This document shows positions 52,887 through 61,208 of a stretch of 64,000 nucleotides of DNA, one piece after another. The position numbers and the translations under genes are program-made. The stretch is taken from assembly GCA_028710605.1 (NCBI GenBank), contig JAQTTU010000004.1, positions 124,001 to 188,000 on the forward strand, in the 5' to 3' direction. Below the pieces are notes generated by a model. It was not told the DNA's origin. It saw nothing but the letters and a program-made list of their open reading frames with translations, and searched no databases. Numbering within the stretch: position 1 is the stretch's first letter; every line of letters begins with the position of its first letter. Source of the DNA: Sideroxydans sp. GTDB taxonomy: Bacteria > Pseudomonadota > Gammaproteobacteria > Burkholderiales > Gallionellaceae.

Positions 52887-53888
52887 ATGAATAACTCTTT
52901 GCACCCTAGCAAAATACTCTACGCAGGAAGTCGCCCGTTCCCTCAGCTTGCCGCCTGCGAACATTTCGCCGGAAGCGAAAAGATGTTGAATAAAGCACTC
53001 CAGATTCAAACAGAGCTGTCGGGCAACGGGCCGGCCCTCTTCGACATCACCGCAGACTGCGAAGACGGCGCACCCGCAGGCAAAGAACTGGAACATGCCA
53101 ACATGATTGCCGGGATGCTGCTATCTGACGAGAATCGCTTCAGTCGAATCGGAGTCCGCATCCACGATGTCAGGCATCCGATCTGGCGAGTTGAATTGGA
53201 AATCATCGTCAGCCGCGCCGGGCAACGCGTGGCTTACATCGTCTTGCCAAAACCGGAATTTGCCGATGATGTTCTGGAGCAGATCACGGTGCTTGACGAA
53301 CTCAGGAAGCGGCATGGCATCGCCCGTGAAATCCCGGTTCATGTATTGATCGAAACTCCAGGCGCACTACACCAAGCATGGGAAATTGCCGGTTTGCCTC
53401 ATGTTGAAACTCTGGACTTTGGCCTTATGGACTTCGTCTCAGCACATCATGGTGCCATTCCCGCCACTGCCATGCGCTCGCCCGGTCAATTCAGCCACAC
53501 ACTGGTCGCACGCGCCAAGTGCGAGATCGCCGCCGCTGCACTGGGCAACGGCATCGTCCCCAGCCACAACGTCACCACCGAAATTCGCGATGCCGCCACG
53601 GTCAGGGAGGATGCACGCCGCGCACGGCTTGAGTTTGGCTTTCTGCGCATGTGGAGCATCCACCCCAACCAGATTCTGCCTATCGTCGAATCCATGCGCC
53701 CAGACTTCACCGAGGTCAGCGAAGCCGCCAACCTGCTGATCGCCGCTCAAGATGCGGCCTGGGGGCCGATCCAATACGAAGGCAAGCTGCATGATCGCGC
53801 CTCCTACCGCTATTTCTGGGAATTGCTGCAACGCGCACATTCAACCGGAATGAACATACCGGACGAAGCACGTCTGCGATTTTTCTGA
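52887..53888 (+). CDS. CitE-like HpcH/HpaI-family lyase
   Basis: 333 residues of the CitE/malyl-CoA lyase superfamily: FDITADCEDGAPAGKE, RIHDVRHPIW, VLPKPEFADDV, VLIETPGALHQAWEI (metal-ligand Glu) and LDFGLMDF (metal-ligand Asp). Members cleave or form citryl-, citramalyl- or malyl-CoA/ACP. It is transcribed divergently from the ATP-citrate lyase-bearing operon, so a citryl- or malyl-CoA link is attractive but unproven. ATG 52887 has AAGGA 9 bases upstream. No ACP (citD) or citF partner is adjacent, which argues against a classic citrate lyase. Confidence 0.75.
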   Translation: MNNSLHPSKILYAGSRPFPQLAACEHFAGSEKMLNKALQIQTELSGNGPALFDITADCEDGAPAGKELEHANMIAGMLLSDENRFSRIGVRIHDVRHPIWRVELEIIVSRAGQRVAYIVLPKPEFADDVLEQITVLDELRKRHGIAREIPVHVLIETPGALHQAWEIAGLPHVETLDFGLMDFVSAHHGAIPATAMRSPGQFSHTLVARAKCEIAAAALGNGIVPSHNVTTEIRDAATVREDARRARLEFGFLRMWSIHPNQILPIVESMRPDFTEVSEAANLLIAAQDAAWGPIQYEGKLHDRASYRYFWELLQRAHSTGMNIPDEARLRFF

Positions 53889-54028
53889 AATATTTCTGCC
53901 AACACGGATCGTAGTATTGTGCTGCAATCTTCGTGTCGGGTTATGATACCGATCAATTGATGCCGGGAGGGATCAGGGAAGCAAACAGCACCATGTCAAA
54001 ATGAATTATCAAGCGAAAGGAAAGTGAA

Positions 54029-54517
54029 ATGTCATTAGTAAGCGATACTCTGCGCATCTCAACGATTAACGAAGAATTGACCGATGCTGAAATTGAGATT
54101 TTCGAGGAATTGTTTGATGTCCAGAGCTTTAAAAACGGTGACTTGATCATACGTCCCGGCGACAAAAAACACTCGGACAACTTGTACATTCTTGCACAAG
54201 GCGAAATACAGGTGAAGATTCAAAGCGGGGATGGAGAGACTGTCATTCACACGATGAAACCCGGCGATCTGGCCGGCATCATTACTTTCGTCGGCGGAGC
54301 CCCTTCACAACACAGCGCAGCACTCTACTCGATAGGAGAAACCAAAGTGCTGGTCATGCCTAGCGCCAAGTTTGACGAACTGGTTTGCTCGCGACCGATG
54401 ACAGCTCACAAAATCATGCGCGGCATCGTGCGTTATGTGCATGGCATTGTGCGGAACATGAATGCAAAATCTTCCGAGTTGAGCAATTACATCTACCGCA
54501 CTAGCGGCGGATACTAA
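54029..54517 (+). CDS. Stand-alone cyclic-nucleotide-binding-like protein
   Basis: 162 residues. A single cNMP-binding beta-roll: VQSFKNGDLIIRPGDKKHSD, LYILAQGEIQVKI, MKPGDLAGIITFVGG, then a helical C-terminus (RGIVRYVHGIVRNMNAK) and no HTH. So it is not a CRP-type transcription factor; it may be a sensor or regulator of another protein. The phosphate-binding GE.A...R pattern is weak (GDLAGIITFVGGAPSQHSA), so it may bind another ligand. ATG follows GAAAGGAAAG. The next genes are the MEMO set, but 330 bases away. Confidence 0.8.
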   Translation: MSLVSDTLRISTINEELTDAEIEIFEELFDVQSFKNGDLIIRPGDKKHSDNLYILAQGEIQVKIQSGDGETVIHTMKPGDLAGIITFVGGAPSQHSAALYSIGETKVLVMPSAKFDELVCSRPMTAHKIMRGIVRYVHGIVRNMNAKSSELSNYIYRTSGGY

Positions 54518-54553
54518 GCACCGCTGCAATACTCCGACCTGGCACTCCATATC

Positions 54554-54763
54554 ATGCCAGCGCCCGAAACAGAAAAAGCCGGCATTCCCCTTCCAGATTC
54601 GCAACACAAGAATACTGGCAAGGGGAATCCCCCCACCAAAACAGATCAGTACCCCTCTCAACCCCTGACACGCAAAGGGTCGCGCAAAACCAAATCGCCT
54701 GAAGACATAGACTCCGACTATGCCGAAGAAGCAGAAGATTTTTTCTATGGCGAAGGGATGTAA
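54554..54763 (+). CDS. Possible small disordered protein
   Basis: 69 residues, polar and Pro/Lys/Asp rich (TGKGNPPTKTDQYPSQPL), with acidic end DSDYAEEAEDFFYGEGM. No family recognised. No clear ribosome-binding site. The composition is not typical of a random frame in this GC range, so I list it with low confidence. Confidence 0.3.
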   Translation: MPAPETEKAGIPLPDSQHKNTGKGNPPTKTDQYPSQPLTRKGSRKTKSPEDIDSDYAEEAEDFFYGEGM

Positions 54764-54851
54764 CGGATACAAGTAATATCACCGTTCGAATCAGGACTTG
54801 ATTCTTTGTCGCCAGCCGCTATATCCTGAATAGCATTAACGGGAGATTGCC

Positions 54852-55658
54852 ATGTCTGCTGTTCGCCCCCCAGCTGTTGCCGGAATGTTCTACCCCGCCG
54901 AGCCGAAGCAACTTGCGCATGATGTGCAGGCCTATCTTGCCGAATCGCACGCGTACACATTAAATCCCAAAGCGCTGATCGCACCGCATGCGGGCTACAT
55001 CTATTCCGGCGCAATCGCCGCCAGCGCTTATGCCGCGCTGAAGAATATCGCCCCACATATTCGCCGTGTAGTTCTGCTTGGCCCGACCCATCGTGTGGCA
55101 GTGCGCGGGCTGGCTCTGCCGGAAGCGGAGGCATTTGCCACGCCGCTGGGGCGAATAAAACTGGATGTGGAGGCAATGCGCAGCATTGCGAATTTCGCGC
55201 AAATTGTCGTCAGCAATGATGTACATGCACAAGAACATTCGCTGGAAGTACAGCTGCCTTTTCTGCAAAGCGTGCTGGGCGAATTCACCTTGCTACCGCT
55301 GGCGGTAGGCATGGCAACCGCCGAAGAAGTAGCGCAAGTGCTGGAGGCGGTTTGGGGGGAGGAGGAAACGCTGTTTGTCATCAGTTCCGACTTGTCGCAT
55401 TACCTGCCCTACGCTACCGCGCGGATCGTGGATAACAACACCTGCAACGACATCCTGCATTTGAAACAACCCATCGCCCACGAACAAGCATGCGGCGGCA
55501 CACCGATCAACGGTTTGATTATTGCGGCACGCAAACACCATCTCACACCGCATCTGCTCGACCTGCGCAATTCGGGCGATACGGCGGGTTCACGTGACAG
55601 GGTGGTTGGCTATGCCGCATTCGCCTTTACCGGGGAGAACAATCATGCTCGACACTGA
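54852..55658 (+). CDS. amrB: MEMO1-family protein (AmmeMemoRadiSam system protein B)
   Basis: 268 residues: PAVAGMFYPAEPKQLAHDVQ, IAPHAGYIYSGAIAASAYAA with metal-ligand His, LLGPTHRVAVRGLALP, DVHAQEHSLEVQLPFLQ, ISSDLSHYLPYATA. The His/Cys set (HAGYIYS, EHS, DLSH) is that of Memo proteins, related to catechol-type dioxygenases and reported to bind redox metals. First of three genes: B, A, radical SAM. It overlaps the next gene by 14 bases. The triad's biochemical function is not known to me. Confidence 0.93.
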   Translation: MSAVRPPAVAGMFYPAEPKQLAHDVQAYLAESHAYTLNPKALIAPHAGYIYSGAIAASAYAALKNIAPHIRRVVLLGPTHRVAVRGLALPEAEAFATPLGRIKLDVEAMRSIANFAQIVVSNDVHAQEHSLEVQLPFLQSVLGEFTLLPLAVGMATAEEVAQVLEAVWGEEETLFVISSDLSHYLPYATARIVDNNTCNDILHLKQPIAHEQACGGTPINGLIIAARKHHLTPHLLDLRNSGDTAGSRDRVVGYAAFAFTGENNHARH

Positions 55659-56205
55659 CAAAGGACAAATCCTCCTGCATTTGGCTCGTGCGGCCATCGC
55701 CAAAGAACTCGGATTCATATCGCACGACCTGCCGCGCACCGCCTGGCTGGAAGAACCCGGCGCGACCTTTGTCACGCTGACCTTGCGCGGACAATTGCGC
55801 GGCTGCATCGGCAGTCTTGAAGCGTATCGCCCGCTCATTGAGGATGTGAAATACAACGCCATCGCCGCCGCATTTCGGGATCCGCGTTTCCAGCCTCTCA
55901 CCAAAGAAGAATTCGCTGAAGTAGTCATCGAAGTGTCGCAACTCAGCGCACCGAAACCCATCCAATTCACCAGCGAGCAAAACGCTCTGGAACAACTGAT
56001 TCCCGGCATTGACGGTGTGATTCTCGAACTTGGCCGCTACCGTGCCACATTCCTGCCGCAAGTGTGGGCGCAGTTGCCGCAAGCGAAAGAGTTCATTGCC
56101 CATCTAAAACACAAAGCCGGATTACCGCAAGACTACTGGTCGGACGACATCCGCCTTTCCCGTTACAGCGTACAAAAATGGAGCGAGGCAAAACAGCATG
56201 AGTGA
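55645..56205 (+). CDS. amrA: AMMECR1-domain protein (AmmeMemoRadiSam system protein A)
   Basis: About 186 residues from ATG 55645 (MLDTDKGQILLHLARAAIAK). The family motif LRGCIGSLEAYRPLIEDVKY is present, with FVTLTLRGQLRGC and VEVSQLSAPKPI-like strand pattern. Member of the AMMECR1 family fused or linked to Memo and a radical SAM enzyme throughout prokaryotes. Overlaps amrB by 14 bases and amrS by 8. A frame upstream (to 55522) lies inside amrB and is rejected. Confidence 0.92.
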   Translation: MLDTDKGQILLHLARAAIAKELGFISHDLPRTAWLEEPGATFVTLTLRGQLRGCIGSLEAYRPLIEDVKYNAIAAAFRDPRFQPLTKEEFAEVVIEVSQLSAPKPIQFTSEQNALEQLIPGIDGVILELGRYRATFLPQVWAQLPQAKEFIAHLKHKAGLPQDYWSDDIRLSRYSVQKWSEAKQHE

Positions 56206-57292
56206 ACCGATCAGCATTGCCGAGCAATATCCGGCGAAGTATTGGCACAAGTTGAACGATGGACGCATCCAATGCGACTTGTGCCCGCGCGACTGCAAAT
56301 TGAACGAAGGGCAGCGAGGAGCCTGCTTCGTGCGCGGCCGCATCAACGACATGATGGTGCTCACCACTTACGGGCGCAGTTCCGGCTTCTGCGTCGATCC
56401 CATCGAAAAGAAACCGCTCAATCATTTCTATCCCGGCAGCAGCATCCTGTCGTTCGGCACGGCGGGCTGCAACCTCGCCTGCAAATTCTGCCAGAATTGG
56501 GACATCTCGAAATCGCGCAGCTTCGACAAACTCGCCGATCAGGCCACACCCGAAGCCATCGCGCGCAGTGCCGCCGATCTGGAATGCAAAAGCGTGGCTT
56601 TCACCTACAACGACCCGGTGGTATTTGCCGAATATGCGATGGATGTGGCCGATGCCTGCCACGAGCGCGGCATCAAAACAGTGGCCGTTACGGCTGGCTA
56701 TATCCACGATCAACCGCGCCGCGAGTTTTACGCCAAAATGGACGCGGCGAACGTGGACTTGAAATCCTTCACCGACGAGTTCTATTTCAAACAGACCGGG
56801 GCACATCTGCAACCCGTGCTGGACACACTGAAATACCTGCGCCAGGAAACCCGAGTGTGGGTCGAACTGACCACGCTGCTGATTCCCGGCCTCAATGATT
56901 CAGCGCATGAAATTGGAAAGATGTGTGAATGGATCGCCAAGGAATTGGGGGCTGATGTGCCGCTGCACTTCACGGCGTTTCACCCCGATTACAAGATGAC
57001 CGCCATCCCCGCCACGCCCTCGGCAAAACTTGCCGAAGCGCGGCAGATCGCCCACTCTGCCGGACTGCTGCATGTATATACCGGCAACGTGCACGACCTC
57101 ACCGGCGGCACAACCTATTGCGCGCAATGCAAACAACCGCTCATCGAGCGCGACTGGTATTTGATCCGCGAATACTCGGTAACTGAAAATGGGGATTGTT
57201 CGCACTGCGGCGCAAAGCTGGCGGGGCACTTCGGCAAATTCGAGGGACAATTCGGCAGGAAGCGCATCCCGGTGATGATTCGAACAAGTTAA
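56198..57292 (+). CDS. amrS: AmmeMemoRadiSam system radical SAM enzyme
   Basis: 364 residues. CxxxCxxC motif CNLACKFCQNWDISKSR is the radical SAM [4Fe-4S] site; there is an N-terminal Cys pair CDLCPRDCKLNEGQRGACF and C-terminal CAQCKQPLI/CSHCGAKL that may bind a second metal. It resembles pyruvate-formate-lyase-activating-type enzymes (PflA group). Works with AmrA and AmrB in a modification of unknown target. 8-base overlap with amrA ensures co-translation. Confidence 0.94.
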   Translation: MSEPISIAEQYPAKYWHKLNDGRIQCDLCPRDCKLNEGQRGACFVRGRINDMMVLTTYGRSSGFCVDPIEKKPLNHFYPGSSILSFGTAGCNLACKFCQNWDISKSRSFDKLADQATPEAIARSAADLECKSVAFTYNDPVVFAEYAMDVADACHERGIKTVAVTAGYIHDQPRREFYAKMDAANVDLKSFTDEFYFKQTGAHLQPVLDTLKYLRQETRVWVELTTLLIPGLNDSAHEIGKMCEWIAKELGADVPLHFTAFHPDYKMTAIPATPSAKLAEARQIAHSAGLLHVYTGNVHDLTGGTTYCAQCKQPLIERDWYLIREYSVTENGDCSHCGAKLAGHFGKFEGQFGRKRIPVMIRTS

Positions 57293-57302
57293 TCTGGTTC
57301 GC

Positions 57303-57677
57303 CTACACTCTGGACTCCCTCAATCCCGTGCAACTTCTGTCCCACAGCACCAGATTATGCAGAAACTCGTCCGATGAATCGATAAACACCTCGCCCTGGC
57401 GCAAAGAATTTTTTGCCAACTCCAACTCACCCATCTTCGCAAGCAATAACACTTGCGCTGCGGCTTCGCGAAACTCTTCGCAACTGCTGCACAATGAATC
57501 AAGCAGGCAAACATCGGTGCAATTCTTTTCACCCTCGCTGTGCAGCCAACTGCCCAGCAGACAATCCGCACGACAAGCCTCAGGCACGTCGGGCAACTCC
57601 AAAGACTCTCCAAACACATAGTCTTCAACCTGAGTCCTCTGCTCAAGATGGGCTCTCATCACTTGTTCTTTTATCAT
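57303..57677 (-). CDS. CZB-like (chemoreceptor zinc-binding) small protein
   Basis: 124 residues of mostly helical sequence with six Cys (ACRADCLLGSWLHSEGEKNC, CLLDSLCSSCEEF). The CRADCLLGSWLH stretch resembles the C-x-G-x-W-L-(Y/H) core of CZB domains, which bind zinc and sense hypochlorous acid or control diguanylate cyclases; the usual His ligands are partly replaced by Cys here. Its neighbour downstream is an HD-GYP phosphodiesterase, which supports a c-di-GMP role. Family assignment is tentative. Confidence 0.5.
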   Translation of the reverse strand: MIKEQVMRAHLEQRTQVEDYVFGESLELPDVPEACRADCLLGSWLHSEGEKNCTDVCLLDSLCSSCEEFREAAAQVLLLAKMGELELAKNSLRQGEVFIDSSDEFLHNLVLWDRSCTGLRESRV

Positions 57678-57730
57678 GGTACTCCCCTTAAATTTTCACC
57701 TTGATGGCACAAACTATAAACCTTTTCATC

Positions 57731-59170
57731 TCAATCACTATATTTACCTGAAATTTCCACAAATTGCGGCTGAATGGACATAAATGAATCGACCACATCA
57801 GGATCGAAATGCTTTCCGCGCCCGTCAAAAATTATCTCCGCAACTTCTTCATGCGCAATCGCCGGTTTATAAACGCGGCGACAAGACAAGGCATCGTAAA
57901 CATCGGCCAATGCCATCAAGCGAGCGGGGAGAGGAATATTATCGCCGCGCAACCCCTGGGGATAACCGCTTCCGTCCCATTTTTCGTGATGACTCATCGC
58001 GATCTGTCGCGCCGCTTCCAAAAACGGGCTGAAAAAATCCAAGCCGATCACCGCAGCGGCAATGGCGTTCCCGCCCAGCGCGGCATGCGTCTTCATGATT
58101 TCGAATTCGTACTTGGTCAACTTGCCCGGCTTGTGCAGTATGCGGTCGGGAATTCCCACTTTTCCCACGTCGTGCAACGGCGCGATCTTGTAAAGCAGCG
58201 TGATGTTTTCATCCGTCAGAAAATGATTGAAGCGCGGATGACCCCTAAGATTCTCCGCGAGTGCCCGGATGTAATTCTGCGTCCTGCGAATGTGGTTGCC
58301 CGTCTCGTTGTCGCGTATCTCCGCCAGTGACGACAACGCCATGATCGTGGTGTCTTTAATCAGCTCGATCTCGCGCGTTCTTTGCCAAAGCTCTGCGGTT
58401 CGCTCCTGCACCATCTGCTCCAACTTCGACTCGTGATCGCGCAACACATTGTTAGCCGATTCGAGTTCTCTTCTGGCATCTTCGGTTTGCGCTTCCTGAA
58501 TGGTCAGTTGCTGCAACAACGAAAGATTTTCGAAACGCTGCTGTAGCGAGAGGAGAAATGTTCTGCTCAATCCGCGTCCGGTTTCCAATACTACGCCCAG
58601 AAACAAGACCAGCATCAGCGCCATAATCCAGTGAAACTCATCGTTTATAAACGCAGCACGAGCGATGAGCGGAAGCATGATGCCGAGCGTATAGCCATAC
58701 AATGCGGGAGGATGTACCAGATTCATGGTGACAGCCCCGGCCACCAGCCCCAGCATCACGCAGATCAACACGCTTTGATACGCTATATCGTCCGGGAAAA
58801 ACCAATACGCGGCTCCCCCCCACAGCATCCCGGCTGCAATCGCAAAAATCGAAAAATGGATGTGCCAGCTCCGACATTCCTGAATGGTATTCAACTCGTG
58901 CCGATGCATGGCCCACATGGCCATCTCCGCCGCATGCAACGCGTAAACAGCAGCCAGCCACATCAGCAACTGATCGTGGGGAGCTTGCCCCCAAAACAAC
59001 CAAACGAACAGAAGCTGTAAAACGACTTGACTCAAAACGAGCCATGGAAGCATCTCCATGCGAGTGCGGAGCTGTTCGGTTCGGACACGCAGGTTTTGCT
59101 GGTCTATATGGAAACCTAAATCGCCCCGGCTGATACCGGAAAAATACCGACTGGGAAATGAGATATTCAT
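57731..59170 (-). CDS. HD-GYP-domain c-di-GMP phosphodiesterase with membrane sensor
   Basis: 479 residues from ATG 59170 (MNISFPSRYFSG), supported by GAGGGAGAAG. Six or so N-terminal membrane helices (WLVLSQVVLQLLFVWLFWG, VLICVMLGLVAGAVTMNLV, MALMLVLFLGVVLETG), a coiled-coil linker (QEAQTEDARRELESANNVLR), then HD-GYP with HDVGKVGIPDRILHKPGKL, HHEKWDGSGYPQGLRG and LADVYDALSCRRVYK. It would hydrolyse c-di-GMP. The frame upstream to 59245 is rejected. Faces the small CZB-like gene. Confidence 0.9.
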   Translation of the reverse strand: MNISFPSRYFSGISRGDLGFHIDQQNLRVRTEQLRTRMEMLPWLVLSQVVLQLLFVWLFWGQAPHDQLLMWLAAVYALHAAEMAMWAMHRHELNTIQECRSWHIHFSIFAIAAGMLWGGAAYWFFPDDIAYQSVLICVMLGLVAGAVTMNLVHPPALYGYTLGIMLPLIARAAFINDEFHWIMALMLVLFLGVVLETGRGLSRTFLLSLQQRFENLSLLQQLTIQEAQTEDARRELESANNVLRDHESKLEQMVQERTAELWQRTREIELIKDTTIMALSSLAEIRDNETGNHIRRTQNYIRALAENLRGHPRFNHFLTDENITLLYKIAPLHDVGKVGIPDRILHKPGKLTKYEFEIMKTHAALGGNAIAAAVIGLDFFSPFLEAARQIAMSHHEKWDGSGYPQGLRGDNIPLPARLMALADVYDALSCRRVYKPAIAHEEVAEIIFDGRGKHFDPDVVDSFMSIQPQFVEISGKYSD

Positions 59171-59297
59171 GGCCTTCTCCCTCAACGGTCGAAAGGCAAG
59201 TACGGCGACCGGGTGCAAATTCTGCGACGAAGCCTTTGCCTGCACAATATGCCGAACGACCTATATATCGGCCTATATACTTCGTTCAAACCATAGC

Positions 59298-60551
59298 TCA
59301 ATCCACCAGCCGCACCAAGCCAAAGCCGCCGCCCGGGGTGCGGAAATTAGTGGTTTGGCCTTGGTAAAGACGTGCTGCAATGAGCTGGATGTCGCCATCA
59401 TACACGTAGCAGCGCACATCGAATTTGAGCGATTGCGGCTCGCTGCCCGCCGCGCACACTTTGCGCTCGCCCGGCAACGCCAGCCGTTGCGCCACGTAAT
59501 CCGCCTGCATGATCTCCTCGAACACACGCTTGGTCACTTTGTCGCCGCGATACGCGCCCTTGCTGCCGTAGCCGCTCACCGGCTTGAAGAACCACTGCTT
59601 GCGCTCTGCCCACCATTGCTCCGCATCTTCCGCGCGCACCACCTTCGTTTGGGGGATCCCTTGCAGAAGCCCGTCAATACTGGCTTGCGACACACCCGCA
59701 GCGCGCAGCCAATCGGCATCGGAGAGCATGACCAGCTTGCGTTTGTCCGCATAGCGCTGAAAATGCGCGGGACTCGGTGTCAGCACCACCTGCCGCTGTT
59801 CCCAGGCGGTGCGGATGTGCGAGTGTTGTTGCAGATCAAAATCGGTGAGGCGGTTGTAGATCAGATCGACGCGCTGCCCCATGCAATACAAACCGTCATC
59901 GCGCGTTTGCAGCGCTGAAGGATCGACGATGTGCGCCGCGATACCGGCGCGCTCGAACATCTGTTGCGCCAGCAGAAATTCGGGATAGAGAAATTGCGTT
60001 TCCGGTTGCTCATCCACAATCGCTATCGTCTTGAGCGGCACGTCGCCGTGCACCAGATGCCATTCATTGCGGAACATCTCGATGAAAACCTGTTCGAGCG
60101 ACAAGTCTTCATCTTGAACGGGGGCCGATCCATACAACTTTACTTCGCGCTGGCTCTCGATCAGCAACGCATTCAGAAACGCGCCGCCCGCATTGCTGTT
60201 GATCTCGATCAGATGCGCGCCCAACTCGTTCAGGTGAAAATCGAAGCCGTAAAATACGCCCAGCGCCGCATGCGGTTCAGGCTCGCCGACCATCTCCTCC
60301 ACCGCAGCAATCACCGCCTGCATCTGCTGCAACTGCAACTCGGTGATGAACACCGGCGCGGCGGCAAACAGATGCGGGCAGCGTTCCTTCACCAAACCGT
60401 GCCAAGCTTCACCTTGCGCCTGCAACGCGCGTTGCAGCGCGGCATCGTCCATCCCCGCCCACGCGATGCACTCGCCGTTCAGGTGCGCGATGAAATCGTA
60501 ATCGACATCGAAGTGATCTTTTTCTTCTACCAACGTATCCGAATCAGCCAC
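59298..60551 (-). CDS. ATP-grasp-like protein, substrate unknown
   Basis: 417 residues. Features of a peptide-ligase-type ATP-grasp: LIEINSNAGGAFLNALL, FFKPVSGYGSKGAYRGDKVT, KFDVRCYVYDGDIQLIAARL, and a Gly-rich end FRTPGGGFGLVRL. The order of the NP-like part (LIEINSNAGG) before the Lys-rich ATP part is unlike the usual order and may indicate a permuted fold. Starts at GTG 60551, overlapping the chalcone-isomerase-like gene by 8 bases, so the two are co-translated. Product not assigned. Confidence 0.7.
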   Translation of the reverse strand: MADSDTLVEEKDHFDVDYDFIAHLNGECIAWAGMDDAALQRALQAQGEAWHGLVKERCPHLFAAAPVFITELQLQQMQAVIAAVEEMVGEPEPHAALGVFYGFDFHLNELGAHLIEINSNAGGAFLNALLIESQREVKLYGSAPVQDEDLSLEQVFIEMFRNEWHLVHGDVPLKTIAIVDEQPETQFLYPEFLLAQQMFERAGIAAHIVDPSALQTRDDGLYCMGQRVDLIYNRLTDFDLQQHSHIRTAWEQRQVVLTPSPAHFQRYADKRKLVMLSDADWLRAAGVSQASIDGLLQGIPQTKVVRAEDAEQWWAERKQWFFKPVSGYGSKGAYRGDKVTKRVFEEIMQADYVAQRLALPGERKVCAAGSEPQSLKFDVRCYVYDGDIQLIAARLYQGQTTNFRTPGGGFGLVRLVD

Positions 60552-61107
60552 CCAGCATTCCCTTCTTCAAATCATCCTGCACCGGCTTGCTGCCCAGCCA
60601 GATTTTGAGCACCCCGCGATTGAACGCCGCGCCCGCTATCGTGCCGCGCGACGCGCCGTTCACACTGATCTGCGTGCCGCTGGCGGGCAGATAATCGAGC
60701 GTGATGACATCGCCCGGCTTCACTTCTTTCACCGCATCGAAAATCTGCGCCAACTGCTTGATCTGCGCACTCAGCGCCGCCAACTCTGCAGGCGTATGGT
60801 TCGCCTCGATCGCCTCGTTAAACGCGTTGAACAATTTCCCGCTGCTCAATTCGTGTTTGATATGCAACGCCACGCGATGCTCGCGCTCCTCCGCGATGAC
60901 CGCCTCTGCCGAGGTTTGCTTTTGCGGCAAATACAATGCGGCGACATAAATCTTGAAGAAAAATTTGGTGCGGATGCCCGCGCCGTTCAACTGCAAATTC
61001 ACATTGTTCACCTGCACCGTGTCGGCCAGTTTCACACCCGCCACCTCCAGCGCAAACGCATTCCAGCTCAACAACACACCACCGACCAGCAACAATATTT
61101 TTTTCAT
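60544..61107 (-). CDS. Exported chalcone-isomerase-like protein
   Basis: 187 residues from ATG 61107 (MKKILLLVGGVLLSWNAFA, signal peptide), with AGAGG 6 bases upstream. The mature part has VAGVKLADTVQVNNVNLQLN, FFKIYVAALYLP and YLPASGTQISVNGASRGTIA, the fold of bacterial chalcone-isomerase-like (Chalcone_3-type) proteins, which bind fatty acids or have unknown roles. Its translation is coupled to the ATP-grasp gene. Confidence 0.82.
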   Translation of the reverse strand: MKKILLLVGGVLLSWNAFALEVAGVKLADTVQVNNVNLQLNGAGIRTKFFFKIYVAALYLPQKQTSAEAVIAEEREHRVALHIKHELSSGKLFNAFNEAIEANHTPAELAALSAQIKQLAQIFDAVKEVKPGDVITLDYLPASGTQISVNGASRGTIAGAAFNRGVLKIWLGSKPVQDDLKKGMLGG

Positions 61108-61208
61108 CTTCATCCTCTCGTTTATGAATTCACCTGCCATGCGCCGCACCATAACATACCCGGATAAGCCCATCCAGCCGCCGCAACCCTCAGGCCGTCA
61201 TCCCATTC

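Noticed and set aside
53952-53961. ATCAATTGAT palindrome upstream of the cyclic-nucleotide-binding gene
   Set aside because: A 10-base palindrome in an AT-rich stretch is weak on its own; no second copy found.
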